A DNA stretch of 36,126 nt. Source: Chrysochromulina parva. Taxonomy: Eukaryota > Haptophyta > Prymnesiales > Chrysochromulinaceae. The notes beneath the pieces were generated by a model. The model saw only the letters and a list, made by a program, of their open reading frames with translations, searched no databases and was not told the DNA's origin. The DNA is taken from assembly GCA_002887195.1 (NCBI GenBank), contig PJAB01000176.1:1-36126 (forward strand). Reading direction: 5' to 3'. How positions within the stretch are numbered: position 1 is the first letter of the stretch; each line of letters opens with the position of its first letter. The position numbers were made by a program, and so were the translations under genes. Shown here in pieces: positions 16,457 to 26,357 of this stretch.

Positions 16457-18599
16457 ATGATGGCAAGGATCGAAGTTGGGCTGAAAGCAATGGACACGAA
16501 GTTCATGCAGTGCTGCTATCCGGCGGATGATGAAGCCGTATACGACCCAGCGGGCCTCCCGCCGCAACCGCGGTCGCAGTCTGGTCCTTCATCGTCCAAT
16601 GCGCTCTTAGGCGGCGAAGGACGCTCGCCGACCGCACGCACTCGAAGGCCAACCAGAAGGCAAGCCACACGTGCGACAGCGCGTGTTGCGTCCCGTACCG
16701 GCCAGTACGCCACATCAGCTTCCCCGCTCTTTGATGAGTATGTCAGACTGATCAACGTCGGAGCGCCGACCAGTCCCGGACCCATCGGCCCAGATGACGC
16801 ACTGGTCGTGGTCGACATGCAGCGCGACTTTGTGCCGCTCCATTCCATCGACAATCCGGACGGCGGCCGATTCGGCGTGCCGGAGGGCGACCACATCGTG
16901 CTCGCTTGCGTGCAGCTGATCGAGCACTTCGTGGCCAGGGGTGGGTACGTCGCCGCCACCCGCGACTACCATCCGCACGATCACGCGTCGTTCCTGACAG
17001 AGGGCGGCCACTTTCCAGTCCACTGCGTGCAAGGGACGCGCGGCTCGTACCTGATGCCCGAGATCTCGCAGGCGCTCGCGCGCGGCAAGCGGCTCGCACC
17101 CGATCGCGTGCACGTCGCCTTCAAGGCGATGCACGAGGACGTGGACTCGTTCGGTGGGCTACCGTACATCAATGGCGGGCACAAGCGCATCATCACGCGC
17201 GCCAGGGGGCGCGACTCTCATGAGCTCGGGTGCCAGATGGGGTGCGCCGCCGCGCCGTGGACGGGCTCGCTGCTGCTCAAGCAGAGCGGCATCGCGGCGG
17301 CGCTCGCCGACAAGTCCGGCAAGACACCGATCGATATGGATTGTCCACCCGACGCTTTCGCGTGCGTCAAGGACAGTCATGACCGCAATCTCAACTCGCT
17401 GCACGAGGTGCTCAAAAAGTTCAAGCGCGTGTTCGTGTGCGGGCTCGCGCTCGACTTTTGCGTGCTCGACACGTGCGTGAATGCCTCGGCCCTCAAGTTC
17501 AAGACGGTGGCCATGGTGCTCGACGCGGCGCGCGCCGCCCACATCCCGGGCCTCGGGCTCTACGGTAGCGGCTTCCTTTCGGACCCAAAGGAGGTTGTCG
17601 GGAAGATCAGGGACGCGGGCGTCAGCCTGGTGAGCGTCGAGGGCGTGACGGGCACCCATCCATACGCGTACGTCGCCCAATTGACGAACCCTGAGTGCTC
17701 CCACTAATGAGCACCCATCCGTACGCGTACGTCGAGGCTCAGTCCAATTTCCGGTCGCCTAGGCAACTCAGCATGCAAGTGTGCTCACCACGGCGCCCAT
17801 TCTCTTCCCCACAGGTACGTCGAGGCTCAGTCCAATTTCCCAAACTCGCTGGGCCCATTCGCGATCAATACCAACCCGGAGATGAGCGTCACTCTCGAGC
17901 ACACCGAGACGCACATCACGTACAGGGTGACGGAGGGCCTCAGGGTGACCGATGTGCTGCCCATCGACGCGCAGCACGGTCGCTGCTCGCCGATCGCGCC
18001 GCTGCCGGCGGGCTGGCCCGGTGCGCCGGAGAAGGCCGTCGCGCTGTGTTGGGCACATCCGATGGAGCACTTTCACGAAACCCTTCGGAGAGATCACACG
18101 ACCAAATGGCAGCTGGCCTTCCTCTCTCTCTCGGCCTATGGCCCGCTTCAGTTCGCGCTCTACGGCGGCTGGCTGCTCCTCGACGCGCACGGCGCGGTCA
18201 TCTGTGTGCAATCGATCTCGATCGAGTCTGGCCCCGAGAGCGAGTACGAGCTCACCCTCTGATTGCCTCATCGCCGAGCCCCTCTGATTGCCTCTGATGA
18301 AGTTGATTGCGCCCCTCATCAGGTACGAGCTCTTCTTCGGAGAGCCCCGCCATTGGCGCGACGAGTTCACACCGCAGCTGGTCAGTGCCGGGCGCTTCCA
18401 ACCGGTGACCGTGCCCTTCCTCATCAAGCAGGGCGCTGACATGTTCGGGTGGATCTCGCCCGGCGAGAAGCTGCAGCTCGGTCCGGAGATATGGGTGCCC
18501 TCTGACAAAGGTGCGTTCGTCTACCTACAGAAGAATGGCGAGGTGCTCACCTGGTTCGCGGTCTCAGGCGCGGCAGAGGGCAGCAAGCCCAGGTTCTGA
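16457..18599 (+). CDS. Nicotinamidase (isochorismatase-like) with a novel C-terminal extension
   Basis: Three exons: 16457-17667, 17815-18243 and 18323-18599, giving 638 aa; the ATG at 16460 is an alternative. After a polar, Arg/Ser-rich N-terminus of about 100 aa, the catalytic triad is visible: D120 in VVDMQRDF, K223 in VAFKAMHE, and C335 in GLALDFCVLDTC. The metal-binding motif is TRDYHPHDHASF. Nicotinamidase converts nicotinamide to nicotinate plus ammonia in NAD salvage. An insertion of about 70 aa lies between the Lys and Cys motifs. Exons 2 and 3 add about 235 aa that I do not recognise, beta-rich in appearance (ETHITYRVTEGLRV, GPLQFALYGGWLLLDAHGAV, FGWISPGEKLQLG). If intron 1 is retained, translation stops at 17706, giving a protein that still has the full nicotinamidase domain. 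Both introns carry edge duplications. Confidence 0.85.
17668..17814 (+). mobile_element. Introner-like intron, family A, nicotinamidase intron 1
   Basis: 147-bp GT-AG intron, phase 2. Its inner segment 17727-17752, GTACGTCGAGGCTCAGTCC plus AATTTCC, is an exact 26-bp copy of the start of the next exon (17815-17840). It is followed by the family A core GCATGCAAGTGT, GCTCACCACGGCGCC and CTTCCCCACAG. Upstream, GCACCCATCCRTACGCGTAC occurs in the exon (17652) and again inside the intron (17711), so two duplications are stacked. Confidence 0.85.
18244..18322 (+). other. Nicotinamidase intron 2 with 10-bp edge duplication and TGATTGC units
   Basis: 79-bp GT-AG intron, phase 2. Its first ten bases, GTACGAGCTC, are repeated exactly at the start of exon 3 (18323-18332). 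The body holds CTCTGATTGCCTC, CTCTGATTGCCTCTGATG and GTTGATTGCGCC before CCTCATCAG. Splicing joins GPESE to YELFFGEPRH; without it the frame ends at a TGA about 15 bases into the intron. Confidence 0.8.
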
Positions 18600-18653
18600 T
18601 GAGGGACGCAATCAGCTGATGCGGGACGCAATCTGCAGAGGGCAGCAAGCCCA
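18573..18653 (+). repeat. 19-bp direct repeat around the nicotinamidase stop codon
   Basis: GCAGAGGGCAGCAAGCCCA occurs exactly at 18573-18591 and 18635-18653. Between them is a 43-bp segment with GGGACGCAATC twice and an AGCTGATG unit. The second copy continues AGCCCTGA, so an ancestral end EGSKPKP-stop may have been changed to EGSKPRF-stop by the insertion. Confidence 0.6.
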
Positions 18654-19093
18654 AGCCCTGATCGGGTGGAGCGCGAATCTCGGCTCATATCTCGGCTCAT
18701 ATCTCGGCTCAAACCAACTCCGTTCGCCGCGCGTCGTCTGTGGACCTGTGCGGCTCCAACGAGCGCGAGTAGCGGCAGTGTCCAGTGAGTGAACCAGTGG
18801 GATGTCACCGGGTGACAGCGCAGATGGACTTACAGAACATACTGCGGCGGCTCGACTGAGTGCGTCGTCTGGCGCTCCGGGCCACCACGCCAGTGACCAT
18901 ATCCGATATCGATCGTGCCGTGCGATAAAACCCCGGTCAGCCGTATTTACCGTACACCATGCATGACCATGAGTCGTGACGCGCTACTATAAAGGTCAGC
19001 TCCCAAAGTTGCAGCGTGAGAGTTGTTGAGCGACCTTGCTCAACATCCATTGCGCAACACACATTCGACTGACTGGCGGCGTGGCCGCGCCAA
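18600..19093. other. Spacer between nicotinamidase and the EF-hand/coiled-coil gene
   Basis: It contains the second copy of the 19-bp repeat, three tandem 12-mers ATCTCGGCTCAT (about 18677-18711) and the TATA box at 18988. I see no credible gene. Confidence 0.5.
18988..18993 (+). promoter_or_regulatory. TATA box of the EF-hand/coiled-coil gene
   Basis: TATAAA in the context CTACTATAAAGG, about 105 bp upstream of the ATG at 19094. It is one of very few TATAAA strings in this GC-rich region and is correctly oriented, which would place transcription start near 19020. Confidence 0.5.
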
Positions 19094-22000
19094 ATGAGCA
19101 CCCCTTTTCATCCGAAGCCGCCCCCGGGCAAGCCGATGCAGGGCGAGCCCAATCAACCCAGCTATCGGCGCGTGTTCTACGAGCGCGATGCTATTGCCAA
19201 CGAGCCGTGGAATCCGGCCACGAGGCTGGCTCAGGTGCGTCCTGCTCGCCAACGGCCCACGCCCTCCTTCTAGCCAGCAGCGCACGCCCTCCGCCGGCAG
19301 CTACGCGCTCGCCTCGCCTGCTGAGCAGCCCCACTCGACGTGCTGCCTTGCTCGCAGATGCGCGAGAACTACGATCGGCTGGTGCTCGAGCTAGGCGTCA
19401 GCCCACGAGGTTCCGCGCGCCACGGCGCGGCGGCGGCCGCGGCCGACGCAGCGGCGGTGCGGCTGCCGCGTGTGCCGCAGAGCAGGCACTGGGAGGCCGG
19501 CAAGGGCTCGCCGGCCGGCTCTCAGTCGGCCCGCAAGCCCGGCTTGCCCACGCGTGGCAAGGCTGGGGGTGTCCCTTTCGAGCCACTCGCGGCGTCGCGC
19601 ATGCTTGCCAAGGTGGACGCGATGGCGGAGGCAGGGACGCTTTCGGCGACGGAAGCGAAGAAGATGCGCAAGCTGTGGTCGCTGCAGGAGCAACTGCTCA
19701 CCAAGATGAGTGGCGGAGCCGTCGCGGGCACCGATGAGGAGGCACTCGTGTCGGCGATGCATTCGGTGATGAGCTTCCTTGACGACCCCGATGCGGCCCT
19801 CCGAGCGGACGCGGCGTTGGCGGCGGCGGCGCCGCCCGTGGACGCGCCGGCTGCGCGCGCCGACTCGCCGCCTGTGGCGGTGGTCACGGCCACACCGGCC
19901 TCGCCGAAGGCCGGCGCGCGCCCGCCGCCAGCCGCGTCGACCTCGACCGGTACGGCGCCATTGGCGCCCGCGGCGGCGCGCCCCCCCTCGGTGACGGCCG
20001 ACGCCCCGATGGCTTCGGCAGCTTCTGCGGCGCCGGCGGGCGCGCGCGCCAGCGGCGGCGCGTCGGACGGGGCGCGTGACGCCGACCCGCAGGCCGACGC
20101 CGCCTTCGCAAAGGTCGAGCGGCTCGTCGCCGCATCCCATGCGAAAGTCTTCGAGTACTTCAAGCGGATGGACGCGGACGGCGACGGCTGCATCTCGCCA
20201 GACGAGATGTTCAGCGGCTTCTTCAATCTGGGCATCGAGGTGAGCCGCGACGACGTGAATGGGGTCTTTCGAAAGCTTGAGCCGGGAGCGGGCGTCCGGT
20301 CGATGGAGCTCAAGAAGTTGCGCAAGGCCTTCCGGTCGCAGAGCACACCTGCGAAGCCGGTAGCGGGCACCGGCGCGGCGAGCACGAACGCGGCGGACCA
20401 GCCGATCAGCGCGGCGGATCTGCGGCCCGAGGGGATGACGGAGGAGGACGCGGAGCTCGCGCGCGCAGAGGCCAATCTCCGGGCAGGGAGATTACCCTCA
20501 CTCTCTCCCGAGGAGGACGATGACGCGCCCAAGAAGAAAGGGGGTGGTGGCGGCTCGAGCAAGGGCGGCAACGGCGCGGCGCACGAGTTTGATTACGTGT
20601 GGCAGCAGCTGCAGAGCCGGATCGCACCGGATGGGACGGCCGCGGCGCCGCCGTGGCAGCGGGAGATGCTTGAGAGCGTGCACTGGCAGGTGCAGTGCAA
20701 GCGCGGCCTGCAGGTGCGTGAGCAGCGTGCCGCGAAGCTCGCGGCCAAGCCCAACATCCCGTCGTGGGACAAGCCGGCGCGCCCCGTCAAGCGCAACCTG
20801 ATCGATAACGAGCTGCGCCGGCAGCGCCTCGAGGCACGGTATGCGGATGCCTCCGCAAAGGGAAGGCCTAGCAGCGCCTCCGGCAGCGCCCGTGAGGAGG
20901 AGCTCGGAGAGTCGATGCGATCCTTTGATGGCGACGACTCTGACGAGCCGGCACCGCTGACCATGGGGCTGGCGACGGTGGTGGTGCCCAACCACGCCAA
21001 GCTCGCGATCGAGAATTGCGACCCCGAGGATACGTCCATCCATCAGGTGAGTGACACTGATTGCCTCTGATGACCACTGATGACCCCCCTGATGACCACT
21101 AGCTCACCCCGAGGATACGCCCATCCATCAGATGAACGTCTTGCGCGCGTCGGCGGCGGCGCACGACCGGCACACGCAGGAGCGCTCGAACACCATCGCC
21201 GAGTTCGAGCAGAAGCTGCAGCAGCTCGTGCTGCAGCGGCAGGTGCTCGACGAGCAGATGGAGAAGACGAAGCGCGAGATCCACCAAGGGGAGCGCAATA
21301 CCTTGACCAACGACCTGACGGCACAGATGCGCAAGGAGAGGCTGCGTAAGGAGAGGCTCAAGGAGGACCTCACGGACGTTCAGGGCAAGGCGAACCAGAT
21401 GCAGACGTCCACGCAGGCCCTGATGCACATCATCAACTCGCTGCGCGTCACGCGCAAGCGCCACGTGCATAGGGTGCGCTCCCTCGACGCCAAAGACCAT
21501 ACGATGGACAATGACGCGCAGTTCCTGCTCGGGACGGCGTCGGCCGCGATGGAAGAGCGCGAGCGTCTACGCGCCAAGCACGAGCGCCTCAAGCTCGAGT
21601 CGGCGCATTCGAAGGCTCTTCAGCTGCGCGAGGCGACCCATCTTGACGAGACCTTGGCCGAGCTCGACGCCGAGCACAACGAGATCGACGGCCGGCTCCA
21701 GTCGTACGATGAGCTCGAGGTGCGCCAGAAGTATCATCAGGACCGGCAGGGGCGCGAGAGGCTTGAGAAGCTCGAGCGACGCCAAGCGTTCTTGCAAGGG
21801 CAGGTGGCGGGTTGGGCGTCGGAGTTTGCGCGCGTGACCGCGATCACCAACGGCGAGGTGTCGGGCTTCGGCGACGCCCACTCGGACGCGGTCGCGCGGG
21901 TGCTCGACATCTACAATTCCAATGAGCGGCGCAATCGCTCGCTCTTTGCCTACGTGAGCAATGACGTGGCCGAGCTCACGGCCAGCCTGGAGGCGGAGCT

Positions 22001-22496
22001 GGCGGCGGAGGAGGAGCAGTGTGCCCATCTCGAGGCCAAGATTGCGCAGGCGGACGCGATGGACGCGGCGGCGACGGCCGCAGCGATGACCGCCGCCGAC
22101 AGCCTCGCCGCCTTCGAGAAGGAGCTCGATGCAAGGGCCAAGAGCGTCAATGCGTTGCTACCTGCCGTCGAGTTGGTCGGGCGCGCCGTCGAGGTCGAGT
22201 TGCCGCAGCACATCAAGGAGAAGTTGCCGCTCGGGGTGCCGTCGGTGCCCGAGTACCTGGCGCTCTTCGAGGACAAGCTGCACACGGTCCTGCACGCGGC
22301 ACGCGCCATCGTCGCCTTGCGTGCGCCGCCGGAGCCTGAGACGGACGAGAATGGACGGCCCAAGACGCCGCCGCCGGAGCCAACGCCTTCGGAGGCGCTT
22401 GTGGTGCTACGGGGGCTCGTGCATCGCAAAGTGCTCGCGAGCGGCCGCCACAATAGCCTGATGAACAAGAGCAAATCCGAGCTCGCGCTCGATTGA
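19094..22496 (+). CDS. EF-hand and coiled-coil protein, possibly axonemal
   Basis: Three exons: 19094-19234, 19358-21046 and 21132-22496, all phase 0, giving 1064 aa. Exon 1 (MSTPFHPKPPPGKPM...) was chosen because splicing TRLAQ to MRENYDRLVLELGV joins two compatible helices. Exon 2 holds a helix SATEAKKMRKLWSLQEQLL, a long Ala/Pro-rich linker, and one canonical EF-hand loop DADGDGCISPDE at about residue 317 with a degenerate partner after it, so Ca2+ binding is likely. Exon 3 is almost all coiled coil (about 575-1000; e.g. RSNTIAEFEQKLQQLVLQRQ, SLRVTRKRHVHRVRSLDAKD), with a C-terminus of mixed helices. The overall style resembles axonemal docking or ruler proteins (ODAD/CCDC type), but I cannot name the orthologue. 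Confidence 0.75.
19235..19357 (+). other. Intron 1 of the EF-hand/coiled-coil gene
   Basis: 123-bp GT-AG intron, phase 0, CAG|GTGCGT to GCTCGCAG|ATG. It contains CACGCCCTCC twice but no copy of the exon edges, so it serves as an in-window control for the duplicated introns. Confidence 0.75.
21047..21131 (+). other. Intron 2 of the EF-hand/coiled-coil gene with duplicated exon end as acceptor
   Basis: 85-bp GT-AG intron, phase 0. The last 26 bases of exon 2 (21021-21046, ACCCCGAGGATACGTCCATC plus CATCAG) recur with one mismatch as the last 26 bases of the intron (21106-21131), so the duplicate provides the AG. The rest is GTGAGTGACACTGATTGCC and TGATGACC units. Using the earlier CACTAG acceptor would give a stop within ten codons. 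Confidence 0.88.
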
Positions 22497-23227
22497 GCGG
22501 CTGCTCGCGTGACGAAGCCGTGACGAAGCCGGAGCTCGGGGGTGACGTGCTCTGAGCTCGGGGGTGACGAACCTGGAGCTCGTCACCCCCGAGCGCGTCG
22601 ACGCGGCGCGAGTGCACGGCGTTGCGGCGAGGAAGGCGCGCGGGCGCGACTGCTGCTGCATGATTGCACGTTGTGAGTGTGCGGGCCTTATCTGTGTGAA
22701 TGACGATGTCGTGCTGTCAGCTGTGTGGGCGCATGAGAGACCCAGCCAGCACACGCGCGGCTGCTCTACCTTCTCATGTGAAAGTGGACGGCGCGGCTCT
22801 GCCGGCGGTGCGCGGTCGGCATGGGCGGCTCCGCCGGGTGCGGTGATTATTTTGTCGTGTCGTCTCGCTGTGGCGGTGTCCGCTGTCCCGTGGACGCACG
22901 ATCGAATGTCTTGAAACTACGCGACTCCTAAGGCACGCCGCGGACAAATATATTCCCATACCATTTTTCGCACGTGAATCCAGCATATTTCTCTCTGGGA
23001 CCGCGCTGGGGATACCAGATAGACCGTCGCACACGCACTGTCGACTTTGCTCTACGCGGTTGGTCAGTTACAATAATACAAAGCTCTCTCTATGGCATAG
23101 CGCACAAATTCCACATAACGTAGTACGATTGAGTTAGCGCCCCAGTACCCCCAGAGCGAGTACTCAGTACTTGTGGTGACTGGGGATAGGGGGCCACGGT
23201 CCTTCCTCAGTCTCAGTTTGCACAAGT
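22497..23227. other. Intergenic, convergent 3' ends
   Basis: About 730 bp between the coiled-coil and DASS transporter genes. The left end has GTGACGAAGCC twice and GAGCTCGGGGGTGACG twice. A 116-codon plus frame (22564-22914) has no recognisable content. The right half is AT-richer. I see no RNA gene. Confidence 0.5.
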
Positions 23228-25577
23228 CTACGGTGTGCACGCCAGGTTGGTGACGTTGCTGCGGAGCGGTGGGGGTGGCGAGCTGCCTGCGCGCCTGGCC
23301 CAGGCGGGCTGCTCTTCCCACGGCCCATAGAGCGCGATTCCGAACGTGTCGAGCACGAGCAACACGGCGAGCACGCCGAGCACATTGAGGCAGGTGCCGA
23401 CCTTGATCATGTCCATGACGGCGAGACGGCCGGAGCTGAAGGCGATCGCATTTGGTGGCGTGCTCACCGGCAGCACAAAGGCGAGGGAGGACGTGAGCGT
23501 AGCGCTGAGCATGAACAGCAGGGGATGAATGCCCATCGAGTCTGCGAGGCCGGCGACGACGGGCACAAAGATCGAGGCCGTCGCCACATTCGAGGCAACA
23601 GAGGTGGTGACGGACACGAGGATCATCAGCAGCAGCGCCACGACGTTGGCAGGAAGGTCGTGGAGCACGCTCAGAGAGTCGCCGAGGAGGGCGTTCAGGC
23701 CCGAGACGAGCACGGCGTCCGCGAGGGCGAAGCCGCCACCGAGTAGCAGGATGACATCCCAAGGCAACGTCTTCTGCACCATGTCCCACTCGAGCAGCGG
23801 CCGGCTAACGGCTGGCGAGGCAGGCGGCGCTCCGGCCCCTGACGAACCCTGACGAACCCTGACGAACCCTGAGGCACGAGGCGCTCCGGCTCCCTCGCCG
23901 TCGTCGGCGAGCTGGACCGAGCCGGATGGCGATGGCGGCGGGGATGCCGACGAGTCCGCAGGCGCCGTGGTGGGCGAGATTGCCGACGAGTCCGCAGGCG
24001 CCGTGGTGGGCGAGATTGCCGCCGAGTCCGCAGGCGCCGTGGTGGGCGGAATTGCCGACGAGTCCGCAGGCGCCGTGGTGGGCGGCGATGATCCTGTCGT
24101 TTCACCGGGCGGCGAGGCGGAGGCGAGCGGGGCCCAGTCGGCTATCGAGATCTCAAGCCGACCTCCAATCTCGACCATCGAGATTTCGAGCTGCTGCTTT
24201 TCGCGACCACATGCCAGCCACGCACAGCGCCCAACACAGCGCGCCATCGAGCTCAGAATCTCGGGAGGTTCGTCAGGCAGGACGAAGAGAACGAGCGCCA
24301 GCAGCGCGGCGGTCGTGCCGTCGGTGACGTACTTGGGCCGAAAGAACGCATCCCAGCCCGGCACCACCTTGGGGTCTCGAGTGATCCATAGCAGCGCAAG
24401 TAAACTGAAGTCGATGAGCACGAGGCGCTCTCGGAAGGTCATCGGGCCGAGTGCGAGGTACTCCCCTGCATGCAACGCAATCAACGGTAATCAGAGTGGC
24501 GCTCTCGGAAGGTCATCGGGCCGAGTGCGAGGTACTCCCCTGCATGCAACGCAATCAACGGTAATCAGAGTGGCGCTCTCGGAAGGTCATCAACGCGATC
24601 ACGCCTCAAGGAAGTGCCCATTTCTGCCACGTCACCCGCATGCAACGCAATCCATCGCAATCAGAGTGCAAGGTACTCACGCCTCAAGGAAGTGCCCATT
24701 TCTGCCACGTCATAAAGGGTGGCTGCGCCGCGCAGGAAGAACAGCCAGAGCAGCGCCCACGCCATCACGAGCACGAGGATCCCGAGTGGCAGCCCAAAGC
24801 CCAGCCAGCCAAGCCACGAAAGCCCCTCAGCTTGGGGATAGAGCGTTGTGAACTGAAGTGTGAAGAGAGTTGGGGCACGTTAGAGAGAGTTGGGCCAAAT
24901 TCGAGGGCACTCCGAGGCCTTCGGACGGATGCAGACGCGCATGCAGGCTCCCTCACCTGGCCGGCGAGCACCAGATTGGGACCTGTGCCCGTGAGCGTCG
25001 CCATCCCGCCGATATTGGCCGCATAGGCCACACCGAGCACGAGCGCCTTACCCAGATCCTTTGCCACCTTCTGCCTCTCGCTCTCACTGACGGCCTGAGG
25101 CCGGCTGTTGGTGCCGGCGGGCGCGGCCTCGAGCTGCGTGATGACCGCCTCGGCGATCGGCATCATCATAGCTGCGGTCGCGGTGTTCGACATCCACATT
25201 GACAGGAAGGCCGTCGAGGACATGAAGCCGAGGAGTAGCCAAGGTGGCCTCGAGCCAAAGAGAAGGAGCACGCGCAGTGCCATGCGGCGGTGCAGTGCAA
25301 CTGCCTTGAGTGCGCACGCGACGACCAGCCCCCCGAAAAAGAGCACGATCTTATCAGCGAAGTAGTTGCGTGACATGCGCTCTGCCGGCGCGACTCCGAG
25401 CAATGGGAATAAGACCAGAGGCAACAGCGACGTCACGGCGATTGGCAGCGCTTCCGTGGCCCAGAGAATTGCGATGACCGCTGTCGCCCATGCGCAGCGA
25501 CCCGCGATCGCCGGCTCGATGAGGAGCAGCGGCAGCACCACGATGGGTCCAACCGTGAGAACGCGATACTTCGGCAT
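23228..25577 (-). CDS. DASS/SLC13-family sodium-coupled di/tricarboxylate transporter
   Basis: Three exons: 25577-24957, 24852-24681 and 24465-23228, giving 676 aa. Family signatures are strong: SMWMSNTATAAMMMPIAEA and TLTGTGPNLVLAGQ in exon 1 (first substrate-binding SNT/T-G-x-N region) and FVLPVSTPPNAIAFSSGRL in exon 3 (second region and DASS signature). Exon 2 gives FTTLYPQAEGLSWLGWLGFG and a TM helix LGILVLVMAWALLWLFFL. Exon 3 adds RERLVLIDFSLLALLWIT and further helices. DASS proteins import succinate, citrate or related anions with Na+, or exchange them in plastids. A Ser/Pro/Thr-rich loop with four PTTAPADSSA repeats is inserted before the last helices. Splicing is needed to join the exons; intron 2 is heavily duplicated. 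Confidence 0.88.
23838..24085. repeat. 13-bp and 36-bp tandem repeats in the DASS gene loop
   Basis: CCTGACGAACCCTGACGAAC and onward, three 13-bp units (about 23838-23876), then four 36-bp units containing GCCGACGAGTCCGCAGGCGC (about 23946-24085). Both are translated into a hydrophilic loop. Confidence 0.8.
24466..24680 (-). other. DASS intron 2 with both splice-site regions duplicated
   Basis: 215-bp GT-AG intron, phase 1. It contains a 36-bp exact copy of the exon 2 end plus donor GTGA (24599-24634 versus 24677-24712). A 74-bp unit covering acceptor and exon 3 start is repeated in tandem (starts 24424, 24498 and a partial at 24572). The donor GTGAGTACCTTGCACTC also matches the exon 3 start GGGAGTACCTCGCACTC at 15 of 17 bases. 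TGATTRC and GTTGCATGC motifs occur in each unit. Confidence 0.85.
24853..24956 (-). other. DASS intron 1
   Basis: 104-bp GT-AG intron, phase 0, CCAG|GTGAGG to CACTTCAG|TTC. Splicing joins NLVLAGQ to FTTLYPQAEG, as expected for the family. It has GAGAGTTGGG twice but no clear edge duplication. Confidence 0.82.
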
Positions 25578-25685
25578 TGCAAAAACACGTTCACGTTCAC
25601 ACTAGAGGTTTCGAAAACACCAGGACGTTCCGTTCGCTTCGAGTTTCCCGGCCGCTCACACCTGGCGGGGAGCCTATTGATTGAA

Positions 25686-26357
25686 TCAAAACAACTCTGG
25701 CATCACCGCTCGCAGGTCGTGCAGCGAATCGATGTGCGCGTCCGCCTCGGGGCACACAATCGTCGCGCCGCTGTCCCGATCGTACCGCCCAACGAGGACG
25801 GTACGCCAGCCGACCTCCTTGGCCGCCTTGATGTTCTTGACGGAGTCGTCCGCGAAGACGCACGCGCGCGGTTCCGTTACGCCAGCGATCCCCATGGCGG
25901 CTTCAAACGAGGAGCGTGCATGCTTCGACTCGAGATTTGTGGAGCGCGTGTCGATGACGCCCTTCCACGGCAGATCCTTGATGCCCACACGGTCCATGCA
26001 CCGGAGTGCGTGCTCCGATGCGGACGCCGTGAAGATGAAGGAGGGCACGGATAGCCGAGCAAGCTCGTCACGCAGCCTCGGATCCGGATGGATGTCGCTA
26101 TAGTCGATGAGGTGCACCGTGTGCAGGAATTCCTCGACACCCTTGTCGTCGATGCGGCCCTCGACGAGCAGCCCTTTAAGGCACGTGCCGTGCGTCTTGT
26201 AGAGATCGTACGCATGCTCCTTGCTCACGCCAATCTTGGCGGTGTACGCGGCTATTGATTTGGTGATCTTATCCGCCGTCGCCCAGTTGTTTTGGTAGAT
26301 GCAGTCGTCGCAGTCGCAGAAGAAGACGGTGGCCGGAGGCGGAAGGAGCAAAGACAT
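25686..26357 (-). CDS. HAD-family pyrimidine 5'-nucleotidase-like phosphatase
   Basis: 223 aa from the ATG at 26357 (an in-frame GTG lies at 26390). HAD motif I is FFCDCDDCIYQNN with nucleophile D15 and acid D17. The helical cap follows (KTHGTCLKGLLVEGRI, EEFLHTVHLIDYSDI). Motif II is FIFTASASEHA, the Lys of motif III lies in the ESKHARSSFEAA region, and motif IV is CVFADDSVKNIKAAKEVGW. This is the pattern of the yeast Sdt1/Phm8 and plant pyrimidine 5'-nucleotidase group, which dephosphorylate UMP, CMP or related nucleotides. Cytosolic location is inferred, as no leader is visible. Confidence 0.88.
   Translation of the reverse strand: MSLLLPPPATVFFCDCDDCIYQNNWATADKITKSIAAYTAKIGVSKEHAYDLYKTHGTCLKGLLVEGRIDDKGVEEFLHTVHLIDYSDIHPDPRLRDELARLSVPSFIFTASASEHALRCMDRVGIKDLPWKGVIDTRSTNLESKHARSSFEAAMGIAGVTEPRACVFADDSVKNIKAAKEVGWRTVLVGRYDRDSGATIVCPEADAHIDSLHDLRAVMPELF

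Noticed and set aside
18600..18792. Extension of the nicotinamidase gene through a further intron at AG|GTTCTG
   Set aside because: The donor is poor, the joined product merely repeats the same peptide and continues into 12-bp repeats. The stop at 18597 is the simpler reading.
22564..22914. 116-codon plus-strand ORF in the convergent spacer
   Set aside because: No recognisable motif, odd Cys/Arg composition, and it starts within repeated TGACGA sequence.
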